A stretch of DNA of 6,401 bases from DATGHS01 sp035307785 (GTDB lineage Bacteria > Planctomycetota > Planctomycetia > Gemmatales > Gemmataceae). Position numbers and translations under genes: made by a program. The stretch covers positions 1 through 6,401 of the forward strand of contig DATGHS010000140.1 of assembly GCA_035307785.1 (NCBI GenBank), given 5' to 3'. The first letter of the stretch is position 1, and every line of letters begins with the position of its first letter. The notes under the pieces were generated by a model. It saw only the letters and a program-made list of their open reading frames with translations, searched no databases and had not been told where the DNA came from. Below are positions 1 through 6,401 of this stretch, one piece after another.

Positions 1-3000
1 CCGTCATTCTGCTCGATGTGCGGATGCCCGGGCTGAGCGGTTTTGAGACCGCCCAGGCCATTCGGAAGCAACCGCGCGCCCGCCACACGCCGATCATTTT
101 CTTCACGGCCAACGAGATTGATGCGGCCACGCTGGAAGAAGCCTACGCGCTGGGCGCTGTCGATTTTCTCCTAAAGCCGTTCTTGCCGGTGGTCCTGCGG
201 GCCAAGGTGCAGGGCTTTAGCCAGGTCTTTCAGGACAAGGAAAACGCCCGCCATGAAGCCGACCAGCTGCGCATGCTGGTGCACGGCACCACCGACTACG
301 CGATCTTCATGCTGAACCCGGAAGGCTACGTAGTGACTTGGAACCCGGGCGCCCAGCGCCTCAAGGGTTATTGCGCTGACGAGATCATCGGCCAGCATTT
401 CTCGCGCTTCTACCCGCAAGAAGCCATCGACCGCGGCTGGCCGCAGTATGAACTCAAGGTGGCCAGTGAAGTTGGCCGTTTCGAAGATGAGGGTTGGCGC
501 ATTCGCAAGGACGGCTCGCCCTTCTGGGCCAATGTCGTTATCACGGCACTGCGCGACGAGCAGGGGCGCCTGCGCGGCTTCTCTAAAGTCACGCGCGATT
601 TGACCGAACGCAAACGCTCGGAAGAAAACGCCCGCCGCCTGGTGGAGGAAACCACGGCCCGCCGCGCGGCCGAGGAAAACGCTCGGTACATCCAGGAACA
701 GCGCGAGCGCCTGCGCGTCACACTGGCCAGCATCGGCGACGCGGTCGTCAGCACCGACGAGCAGGGCCGCATCACCTTCCTGAACGCGGTTGCCGAGCGG
801 CTCATGGGCTGGAACGTGGAAGAAGCCCAGCAGTGCCTGCTGGACGAAGTGTTCCGCATCGTAAATGAAGAAAGCCGCGAGCCGGTGGAAAATCCGGCCA
901 CGCGCGCGTTGCAAGACGGCGCCGTGGTCGACCTGGCGAACCACACCGTTCTCATCGCCCGGGATGGCACGGAACGGCCCATCGACGATTCTGCCGCGCC
1001 CATCCGCGATTCCGACAACAAAGTTATCGGCAGTGTGTTGGTCTTCCGCGACGTAACGGAGCGGCGCAGGGCCGAACAGCATCGCAATGCCCGGTTGGCG
1101 ATAACTCCGCTTCTCAATCAGGCGAATACGATCGACGAGGCAGCTACGGGGTTGCTGCGAATCATGTGCGAAGGCCTGCACTGGGACACGGGCTTCTTTT
1201 GGACCGTGAAGCGCGAGTGCCAGGAGCTGGAGTGCCGGCGAAGCTGGCGCAGCGCCCCTGCGCTGGAAGAGTTCGAGCAAGCCAGTTGCGGCCGAACGTT
1301 TGCCATGGGACTGGGCTTGCCGGGGCGTGTTTGGGCGAGCGGCAAGCCGGCCTGGATTATCGACATCGCCGCCGATGCGAACTTCCCGCGCCTGGTGGCA
1401 GCGGCCAATACGGGCTTGCGCAGTGCCATCGCCTGCCCGATCACTACTGGGGAACAACCGCTGGGCGTGATCGAATTCTTCAGCCGGCGCCGCCGGGAAA
1501 TCGACCCGGATTTGCTCGACCAGATGCAGAGCGTGGCGACTATTTTCGGCCAGTTCATGGAGCGTAAAGCGGCGGAAGAGGAAGTCCACCAAAGCGAGCA
1601 GCGCTTTCACCAGCTGGCCGATGTCATGCCGCAGATTGTCTGGACCGCGCGGCCGGACGGCAACACCGATTACATGAACAAACGTTGGTCCGAATTCACC
1701 GGGTTGTCCGACAAAGTTGGCAACGAAGGCTGGCGCACTGTACTGCATCCCGACGACGGCAAGCGGGCCGCCGAGCGCTGGGCCGTGTGCCTCGAAACCG
1801 GCGAAACCTTCGACATGGAAGTTCGGTTATTCGATCGCCACCGGCACATGTACCGTTGGCATCTCATGCGCACGGTGGCGGCGCGCGATGAGGCGGGAAA
1901 AGTGGCTCGCTGGTTCGGCACCGCGACCGACATCCACGAGCAGAAGCATGCCCAGGAATCGTCGCATTTTCTGTCCGAGGCCAGCGCCGCGCTCGCCAGC
2001 GTGGTCGATTACGAAAGTACCCTGCAAAAAGTCGTCAACATGGCGGTTCCGTACTTCGCCGACTGGGCGGCCGTGGACGTGGCCGATGACGGTGCGCTCC
2101 GCCGCCTGGCCGTCGCCCATCAGGATCCGAAAAAAATGGAACTGGCGCACGAACTCATGCGCCTGTACCCAATTGATCTTCAGGCCCAGGGCGGCATCGG
2201 CGCGGTGTTCCGCACGGGCAAACCCGAAATCCTCAGCGAGCTTACCGACGACATGCTCGTCCGCGGCGCCAAAGACGAGCGGAATCTCGCGCTCCTGCGC
2301 GCCATCGATCTGAAATCCTACATCTGCTTGCCGCTCATCATCTCCGGCACGTCGTTCGGCGTGTTGACGTTTGCCACGGCGGAGTCCGGCCGCCGTTATA
2401 CCGATTCGGATCTTGCCCTGGCCATGGACCTGGCCCACCGGGCGGCAGTGGCTATTCAAAACACGCAACTCTACCAGGCACTGCGAGAAACCGATCGCCG
2501 CAAAGATGAATTCCTGGCCACGCTCGCCCATGAACTGCGCAACCCGCTCGCGCCCATTTCAAACTCGCTGGAAATCCTGAAAATGCCGCGCCTCGACCCG
2601 GAGACGGCCGAGCACTGCCGCGGCATGATGGAGCGGCAAGTTCACCATCTCGTGCGGCTCGTGGACGACCTGCTCGATGTCTCGCGCGTGATGCGCGGCA
2701 AGATCGAGCTGCGCAAAGAGCGGCTCGAGCTGGCAACGGTCATCGGCCGGGCCGTGGAGACGGTCCAACCGTTTATCGACAGCCAGGGCCATCAATTGAG
2801 GCTCCATTTGCCGGCGGAGTCGCTGCCCATCGACGCCGACCCGCTCCGGCTTGCGCAAGTCGTTGGCAATCTGCTTGCCAATGCGGCCAAGTACACCGAG
2901 GCGAATGGCCGGATTACTGTGACCGCCGCGCGCGACGGCTCAAGCGCGGTGCTCCGGGTGCGCGACAACGGCATCGGCATTGCGCCGCAAATGCTTCCCC

Positions 3001-3617
3001 GCATCTTTGAACTGTTCATGCAAGTGGAACCCAAGGCCATGCGTTCCCAGGGCGGGCTCGGCATTGGGCTCACCCTGGTGAAAAACCTCGTCGAGATGCA
3101 CCATGGAACGGTGGAAGCGCACAGTGCGGGCCTGGGGCAGGGAAGCGAATTCGTTGTGCGGCTGCCGCTTTCCACCACGCCGGTGAAAGCGGGCGGTGAG
3201 GATCCTGATTCACTTGCCCGGCCAGCGCCGGCCCCTTCCAGCAGCCGCTTGCTGATAGTAGACGACAACCGCGACGCGGCCATTAGTCTGGCCATGCTGC
3301 TACAGTTAATGGGCCACGAAGTCCGTGTAGCCCACAGCGGTATGGCCGCACTGGAAATGACACGGTCCTTTTTGCCTGATCTCATTTTCCTGGACATCGG
3401 CATGCCGGACATGGATGGCTACGAGGTTGCCCGCCGCGTGCGCCACGACCCAGCGCTAAGGGCAACCCTGCTCGCTGCGCTCACCGGTTGGGGCCAGCAG
3501 GAAGACCGCCGCCGCTCTGCCGAGGCCGGCTTCGATTACCATCTCGTCAAACCACCGGAGCCGAAAGCCCTGGAAAACCTGCTCGCCGACCTGAAGGCGC
3601 GCAAAGCGAAGCATTGA
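1..3617 (+). CDS. Hybrid sensor histidine kinase, REC-PAS-PAS-GAF-PAS-GAF-HisKA-HATPase-REC (5' partial)
   Basis: This is a cytoplasmic hybrid histidine kinase: sensory domains control ATP-dependent autophosphorylation of a histidine, and the phosphate then moves to a receiver aspartate. The 5' end is cut by the window, and the frame is open from the first complete codon (3-5, residue 1 here), giving 1204 visible residues. The N-terminal receiver lacks its first part but keeps Asp5 (LLDVRMPG), Thr35 and Lys58. PAS1 spans about 89-204, followed by a charged coiled-coil helix (about 201-236), PAS2 (237-355), GAF1 (363-520), PAS3 (531-652) and GAF2 (653-826). HisKA starts near 832, with the phosphoacceptor His843 in HELRNP. 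The ATPase domain (about 936-1060) has an N box at 956-965 (NLLANAAKYT), a G1 box at 988-993 (DNGIGI) and a G2 box at 1017-1023 (GGLGIGL). The C-terminal receiver has Asp1087/Asp1088, phospho-Asp1131, Thr1161 and Lys1183. All catalytic residues look intact. No membrane segment is visible, so sensing is probably cytoplasmic; the ligands are unknown. There is no DNA-binding or HPt domain. The GTG at 18 is an internal Val codon within the receiver, not the start. The gene converges on the sigma gene at 3756-6041. Confidence 0.95.
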   Translation, partial: VILLDVRMPGLSGFETAQAIRKQPRARHTPIIFFTANEIDAATLEEAYALGAVDFLLKPFLPVVLRAKVQGFSQVFQDKENARHEADQLRMLVHGTTDYAIFMLNPEGYVVTWNPGAQRLKGYCADEIIGQHFSRFYPQEAIDRGWPQYELKVASEVGRFEDEGWRIRKDGSPFWANVVITALRDEQGRLRGFSKVTRDLTERKRSEENARRLVEETTARRAAEENARYIQEQRERLRVTLASIGDAVVSTDEQGRITFLNAVAERLMGWNVEEAQQCLLDEVFRIVNEESREPVENPATRALQDGAVVDLANHTVLIARDGTERPIDDSAAPIRDSDNKVIGSVLVFRDVTERRRAEQHRNARLAITPLLNQANTIDEAATGLLRIMCEGLHWDTGFFWTVKRECQELECRRSWRSAPALEEFEQASCGRTFAMGLGLPGRVWASGKPAWIIDIAADANFPRLVAAANTGLRSAIACPITTGEQPLGVIEFFSRRRREIDPDLLDQMQSVATIFGQFMERKAAEEEVHQSEQRFHQLADVMPQIVWTARPDGNTDYMNKRWSEFTGLSDKVGNEGWRTVLHPDDGKRAAERWAVCLETGETFDMEVRLFDRHRHMYRWHLMRTVAARDEAGKVARWFGTATDIHEQKHAQESSHFLSEASAALASVVDYESTLQKVVNMAVPYFADWAAVDVADDGALRRLAVAHQDPKKMELAHELMRLYPIDLQAQGGIGAVFRTGKPEILSELTDDMLVRGAKDERNLALLRAIDLKSYICLPLIISGTSFGVLTFATAESGRRYTDSDLALAMDLAHRAAVAIQNTQLYQALRETDRRKDEFLATLAHELRNPLAPISNSLEILKMPRLDPETAEHCRGMMERQVHHLVRLVDDLLDVSRVMRGKIELRKERLELATVIGRAVETVQPFIDSQGHQLRLHLPAESLPIDADPLRLAQVVGNLLANAAKYTEANGRITVTAARDGSSAVLRVRDNGIGIAPQMLPRIFELFMQVEPKAMRSQGGLGIGLTLVKNLVEMHHGTVEAHSAGLGQGSEFVVRLPLSTTPVKAGGEDPDSLARPAPAPSSSRLLIVDDNRDAAISLAMLLQLMGHEVRVAHSGMAALEMTRSFLPDLIFLDIGMPDMDGYEVARRVRHDPALRATLLAALTGWGQQEDRRRSAEAGFDYHLVKPPEPKALENLLADLKARKAKH

Positions 3618-3624
3618 ACGCCAC

Positions 3625-3695
3625 CGGAAAGCCGGGAGCGCGTGCGACCGGATGTTGTACGCACTCCATCCGGTGGCTCGCGCTCCCGGCTTCCG
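3625..3695. repeat. Long near-perfect inverted repeat between convergent genes
   Basis: The left arm (3625-3654, core GCCGGGAGCGCG) and right arm (3667-3695, core CGCGCTCCCGGC when read with its flank) are reverse complements over about 29 bases, with one extra A at 3628-3630 and two mismatches. The loop is 12 bases (3655-3666). It begins 7 bases after the kinase stop codon and lies about 60 bases beyond the sigma gene's stop codon. Transcripts from either direction could fold it into a strong GC hairpin, so it may act as a bidirectional terminator or 3'-end protector. No U-tract follows on either strand, so it is not a textbook intrinsic terminator. The alternative is a REP-like palindrome dispersed in the genome, which one window cannot test. 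Confidence 0.8.
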
Positions 3696-3755
3696 AAGGC
3701 AAAGAAATTGCCATCGGCCACGGCGATGAACTTGCAGCGCTTTCTTCATGGCGGC

Positions 3756-6041
3756 TTAATTGCCGGCTCGAACTCTGATTTTCAATTCCGGTTTGAGGTC
3801 CGCATAAAGTGGTTGTATGATGCCATCTTTACTTACGGTTTGAATCGCGAGCCAGTATTCGCCGTCCCGCTGCGCCACGAAATGAAACGCCGACTTGTCC
3901 GGCGGGATGGTTGCGCTCAACTGCCATTTCTTGCCTTTGTCGTCGGACACGCTAAGCCGCAGTTCTTTTAATTCTTTACGCCGATCGCTTGCAACCAGGA
4001 CCGGAATCTGAATGTCGCGTGCCGAAATCTCGTGACTAGGCAGGTCGGCTTCCTTATCATCATTCAGCCTGTCGCTCATGGCCGGTTTGGGCAGCGGACG
4101 ATTCCCACTCAGCGGATCATTTCCTTCCTTGGTTTGGTCGGCCTTGGGCGGCTCTTTGACCACGTTCGCTTTCAGCGTCAAAATCGCCGTGGAGGTGTAT
4201 TCCTTTCCGATCGTTACGTAGATCCGGATAACTTTGGCGCCGGGAACCCGAAGGGGATCGATAGCCACATCGAGATACGTCTCTGCTCTCGGGGCCAAGA
4301 TGTCGCGTGCCAAAGTCATCGTCACCCCCATTGCGGAAGCTCCCATCTTGGTAATTTCCATCGGCACGTTGTAGATATTCGTGATCTTGAAACGGTGCTG
4401 GAGGACTGCGCCTGGACCACAGTCGCCAAAGTCCTTGCTGGTCTCCGGAAAGAGCTTGTTGGCCCATGCCTCCTTGGTGAAGTCCGGGTCAACCGACCCA
4501 TTTTCGGTAGTGGTTGCCTGGTTTTGATTCTTCGGGTTTTTCTTTATATCTTGGAGCAGCTTGTCCGGAGAGTCCTCGAAAAGGCCCCAGCGCAAGTCTT
4601 TCATCTCTTTGACTCGATTCGCCAGATTAATTGCTTCTTCGTATTTCCCGCGCTCCATCAACGTACGTGCTTGCCGAAGCATCACCAGCGCGTTTGCGGG
4701 AGAGGTGTCCACTGGCATTGGCGGGGTCACAAATGGCTTGGACGCGGCAACAGGCCCGGAGTTAGCGCGCTGATAAGTGAGCAGCGTGCGCCCCGATTCC
4801 GCCGGAGCACTGAATTCCGTGGGCCGGCCTTTGCTCCCCTCGCACACCGTCAATCGATCGCGGTCGAGTTGATAAATGGCAGGAACCTTCTTCGCTTCCG
4901 TTCCCGCAAACAGCGGTTCGAGATCGACGTGTTTCGTACTGGAGCGGGCATCCAGCTTGTACATGAAACCGCGATCCCGACCGCGTTCCTTCCAGATCCA
5001 GTATTCGTTGGTGACGACGAGCTGAACCGCGCCCTCTTCTACGCCCAACCGCCGGCCATCAATTTCTGCGCTGAGCAGATTCCAGAAACCCTGAATGTTT
5101 CCGCTAACGGGAATTTTGGCGTCCCGGGCATCCGGCCTGGAAAGGGCGGAACTTTTGCCCGGCGGATTGGCAGCAGGCGGATCGGCTGCCGTGGTCCAGG
5201 AAGTAAAACCATAAACGCTGGCGATTGCCAAAACCACTGTCGCCGCCGTGATTTTCTTGAGCTTGTTCACCAACATCGCTTTCAAGACTCCTTCCATGAG
5301 AGAGACAATCCCGCTCGGAACCGGGCCGCCCATTGCCGCCCTGGTAAGCATCTGGATCGTTGCCGATGCGAGCGCCGCCGGCGCCTTTGCTGCTGCCGCT
5401 TCAGCAAGCACCAACGCCAGAGTTCCGCCCGATACGAATAGCCCATGGCGTGCGAGCCGGCGAGCCAGCTTCGTTCGCGCCCGTGCCAGCCGGCTGGCCA
5501 CTGTTCCTTCCGGCAAACCCAATTGGCGGGCAACTTCTTTGCGGCTTCGGCCTTCCAGGTCGCAAAGAACGATCACGAGCCGATCCTTGTCCGGCAAGCG
5601 GCTCAACTCCTCGTCCAGAAAGGGTTCGAAGGCACAACTGGACGCGACCGGTTTCGCTCCTGGTTCGGGCATATCATGTACCTGCCGCTCTCGCCTGTGC
5701 CGGAGGTTGAGCATCGAATTGGCCTTGAGGGCGGTTTGCCGCGCCACGCCATAAAGCCAGTTTGCCAGCATCTCCCGGGGCGCAATCGCGGCCGCTCTGC
5801 GCAGGAGAACCAGGAATACCGCCTGAAATGCCTCCTCCGCGTCGTGATGATTCGGGACGATTCTCCGGCACACGCTCCAGACCATAGGGGCGTGCCGCCG
5901 CACGAGAGCTTCTAATGCGCCCAAATCGCGGCAATCCAAAAAGCGCGTCAGCAATTCCGCATCGGTCAGTTGCGCCGCAGCGCCCAGTTCGGCGCTTTGG
6001 CGCAAATGTTCGATGACTCGATTCATCGGCCTGGCCGGCAT
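3756..6041 (-). CDS. Membrane-anchored ECF sigma factor fused to TIGR03067-like, helical-repeat, DUF1573-like and C-terminal beta domains
   Basis: This is an ECF-type RNA polymerase sigma factor of 761 residues, about four times the usual ECF length. Numbered from the ATG at 6041, sigma region 2 spans about 31-110 (it includes DAEEAFQAVFLVLLRR). Region 4 spans about 140-196, with a helix-turn-helix around RKEVARQLGLPEGTVASRL. An Ala-rich linker leads to a Lys-rich stretch (KLKK) and one probable transmembrane helix at 264-282. The positive residues on the N side put the sigma domains in the cytoplasm and the rest outside. Next come a TIGR03067-like domain (about 315-424; IQGFWNLLSAEIDG, RPTEFS), a TPR-like helical stretch (about 447-504; WGLFEDSPDKLL), a DUF1573-like domain (about 535-625; FKITNIYNVPMEIT) and a beta-rich C-terminal domain (about 675-757; DGEYWLAIQ). 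ECF factors with long C-terminal extensions are known in Planctomycetes; the extension probably regulates sigma activity in place of a separate anti-sigma factor, which is inference. The DUF1573-like domain lacks the usual Cys pair. A GTG at 6044 and an ATG at 6026 are alternative starts. No anti-sigma gene is adjacent within the window. The signal and target promoters are unknown. Confidence 0.93.
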   Translation of the reverse strand: MPARPMNRVIEHLRQSAELGAAAQLTDAELLTRFLDCRDLGALEALVRRHAPMVWSVCRRIVPNHHDAEEAFQAVFLVLLRRAAAIAPREMLANWLYGVARQTALKANSMLNLRHRRERQVHDMPEPGAKPVASSCAFEPFLDEELSRLPDKDRLVIVLCDLEGRSRKEVARQLGLPEGTVASRLARARTKLARRLARHGLFVSGGTLALVLAEAAAAKAPAALASATIQMLTRAAMGGPVPSGIVSLMEGVLKAMLVNKLKKITAATVVLAIASVYGFTSWTTAADPPAANPPGKSSALSRPDARDAKIPVSGNIQGFWNLLSAEIDGRRLGVEEGAVQLVVTNEYWIWKERGRDRGFMYKLDARSSTKHVDLEPLFAGTEAKKVPAIYQLDRDRLTVCEGSKGRPTEFSAPAESGRTLLTYQRANSGPVAASKPFVTPPMPVDTSPANALVMLRQARTLMERGKYEEAINLANRVKEMKDLRWGLFEDSPDKLLQDIKKNPKNQNQATTTENGSVDPDFTKEAWANKLFPETSKDFGDCGPGAVLQHRFKITNIYNVPMEITKMGASAMGVTMTLARDILAPRAETYLDVAIDPLRVPGAKVIRIYVTIGKEYTSTAILTLKANVVKEPPKADQTKEGNDPLSGNRPLPKPAMSDRLNDDKEADLPSHEISARDIQIPVLVASDRRKELKELRLSVSDDKGKKWQLSATIPPDKSAFHFVAQRDGEYWLAIQTVSKDGIIQPLYADLKPELKIRVRAGN

Positions 6042-6046
6042 CACTA

Positions 6047-6052
6047 CTCCTT
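6047..6052 (-). promoter_or_regulatory. Ribosome binding site of the sigma gene
   Basis: On the minus strand AAGGAG lies at 6052-6047. It leaves 5 bases before the ATG at 6041 but only 2 before the in-frame GTG at 6044, so ATG 6041 is the better start. A second, weaker GGAG (6058-6055) lies 10 bases from the GTG and 13 from the ATG. The downstream ATG at 6026 has only a short AGG (6032-6030) close to it. Confidence 0.6.
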
Positions 6053-6083
6053 GGCTCCAACAATGGCATCGTCCACTACCCTT

Positions 6084-6136
6084 CTATTACCGGCTGCGCG
6101 AGATTTGAGCCATTTTTTTCGGAGCTTTTTTTCCGA
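6084..6136 (-). promoter_or_regulatory. Candidate promoter region of the sigma gene with A-tracts and a small dyad
   Basis: Read on the minus strand, a TAATAG (6089-6084) could be a -10 element about 43 bases before the ATG. The hexamer 17 bases upstream (TGGCTC, 6112-6107) matches the housekeeping -35 poorly. Two A7 tracts (6119-6113 and 6132-6126) sit just upstream, where an UP element would lie. A 5-bp dyad (6119-6123 TCGGA with 6132-6136 TCCGA, 8-base loop) brackets the second tract. If the gene autoregulates from an ECF promoter the real elements may differ, as no clear ECF-type -35 (GGAAC) was found. The tracts and dyad are directly visible; promoter function is inferred. Confidence 0.3.
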
Positions 6137-6159
6137 TGAATGGCGTCACTGGTCATGCC

Positions 6160-6172
6160 ACGTGCGGCACGT
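6160..6172. repeat. 13-bp perfect palindrome, possible operator
   Basis: ACGTGCGGCACGT is a perfect dyad of two 6-base arms around one central base, about 119 bp upstream of the sigma gene start. Its size and symmetry suit a dimeric regulator site. It is also about 73 bp upstream of a possible rightward -35 element (6245), so it could serve either direction. No regulator can be named, and a single short palindrome can occur by chance. Confidence 0.35.
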
Positions 6173-6234
6173 TAAGGCCATGGAATATGGGCTGCGACGA
6201 ATCAATTTGAAGCCGTTATTTCAGGGCACTGATT

Positions 6235-6401
6235 ATGAGAGAATTTGCTCGCACTCACGCCGCGCCTATAATCGTAGGGAGCCGTGGCGGCATACACATT
6301 CTTCCGCCGATGATCGCCGGAAGGGCAACGTTGCGTCTAAAGCAGCCTGCTGAGATGTTGCCGCTTACTGTCGCTGCAACAACTCGTTTACCTTCGATCC
6401 A
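6235..6401 (+). CDS. Possible start of an unrecognised gene running off the right edge (3' partial)
   Basis: A frame is open from the codon after a TGA at 6208-6210 to the window end. Candidate starts are ATG 6235 (AGGG at 6223-6226, 8 bases before it), ATG 6310 (no ribosome binding site), TTG 6331 (GGAAGGG 5 bases before it, the best placed site) and ATG 6355. From 6235 it encodes 55 residues, beginning MREFARTHAAPIIVG and continuing through PAEMLPLTVAATTRLPSI. I do not recognise the family. Third codon positions are only about half G or C, a weak coding signal for a GC-rich genome. The opposite strand is also open over 6255-6401, so this may be non-coding. The stretch 6042-6234 holds no gene I can support. 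Confidence 0.2.
   Translation, partial: MREFARTHAAPIIVGSRGGIHILPPMIAGRATLRLKQPAEMLPLTVAATTRLPSI
6245..6272 (+). promoter_or_regulatory. Candidate rightward sigma-70-type promoter
   Basis: A perfect TATAAT lies at 6267-6272. The best -35 hexamer is TTGCTC at 6245-6250, with a 16-base spacer; only its TTG matches consensus. Transcription would begin near 6279 and leave the window to the right. If the open frame at the right edge starts at the TTG at 6331, which has GGAAGGG (6319-6325) 5 bases before it, promoter and start would be well placed. If that frame starts at 6235, the TATAAT falls inside the gene and is a coincidence. Confidence 0.35.

Noticed and set aside
18..20. GTG at 18 as the start of the kinase gene
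   Set aside because: The frame continues upstream as VILLD, which supplies the receiver's phospho-Asp at 15-17, so the real start lies outside the window.
171..1748. Long minus-strand open frame (525 codons) opposite the kinase gene
   Set aside because: It is antisense to unmistakable REC, PAS and GAF coding sequence, shows no recognisable domain, and is the kind of long open frame that GC-rich codon bias produces.
3712..3728. Small hairpin (CATCG/CGATG, 7-base loop) downstream of the sigma gene as its terminator
   Set aside because: The stem is only 5 bp and on the minus strand is followed by AATTTCTTT after two bases, not a continuous U-tract; too weak to call.
3488..3971. Plus-strand frames of about 96 and 109 codons crossing the intergenic inverted repeat
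   Set aside because: They begin inside the kinase gene or the repeat, translate the palindrome into Gly/Arg/Pro-rich text and end within the antisense of the sigma gene.
4032..5441. Long plus-strand open frame (469 codons) opposite the sigma gene
   Set aside because: It is antisense to the TIGR03067-like, DUF1573-like and linker regions, has Arg- and His-rich composition and no recognisable domain; no promoter or start signal was seen.
5970..6353. Plus-strand open frame of 127 codons spanning the sigma gene start and its upstream region
   Set aside because: It overlaps the sigma N-terminus antisense, crosses the ribosome binding site and candidate promoter, and has no recognisable domain or start signal.
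6255..6401. Minus-strand open frame entering from the right edge and stopping at 6257-6255
   Set aside because: Only 48 codons, no recognisable family, and the plus-strand frame over the same bases is equally open, so there is no basis to call a gene end.

Overview
The window looks like a piece of a GC-rich planctomycete chromosome, probably from a Gemmata-like lineage. The main clue is the minus-strand gene. It joins an ECF-type sigma factor, through one transmembrane segment, to domains that in this combination are typical of Planctomycetes: a TIGR03067-like domain, a short helical 'WGLFEDSP' repeat, a DUF1573-like domain and a planctomycete-style C-terminal beta domain. The assignment rests on family recognition by eye, not on a search.

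Layout. Positions 1-3617 (+) hold most of a very large soluble hybrid sensor histidine kinase. It enters from the left edge, where the first part of an N-terminal receiver domain is missing. It continues as REC, PAS, PAS, GAF, PAS, GAF, HisKA, HATPase and REC. Positions 3618-3755 are a short gap between converging genes, dominated by a long near-perfect inverted repeat (3625-3695). Positions 3756-6041 (-) hold the membrane-anchored, multi-domain ECF sigma factor. Positions 6042-6401 contain the sigma gene's ribosome binding site, two T7 tracts flanking a small dyad, a 13-bp perfect palindrome, a consensus TATAAT pointing right, and a short open frame running off the right edge that may or may not be the start of another gene.

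How the parts may work together. Both large genes are signalling proteins. The kinase appears to sense cytoplasmic cues through its PAS and GAF domains. It has intact phosphotransfer residues and passes phosphate to its own C-terminal receiver, but it carries no DNA-binding output, so its final partner is not visible here. The sigma factor appears to be a one-polypeptide device in which a C-terminal part outside the membrane could control the cytoplasmic sigma domains, replacing a separate anti-sigma factor. The genes converge, so they are not an operon, and nothing shows that they act in one pathway.

No tRNA, rRNA, CRISPR array, insertion sequence or phage gene was seen. The strongest unusual points are the sigma fusion architecture, the loss of the usual Cys pair in its DUF1573-like domain, and the large intergenic inverted repeat.
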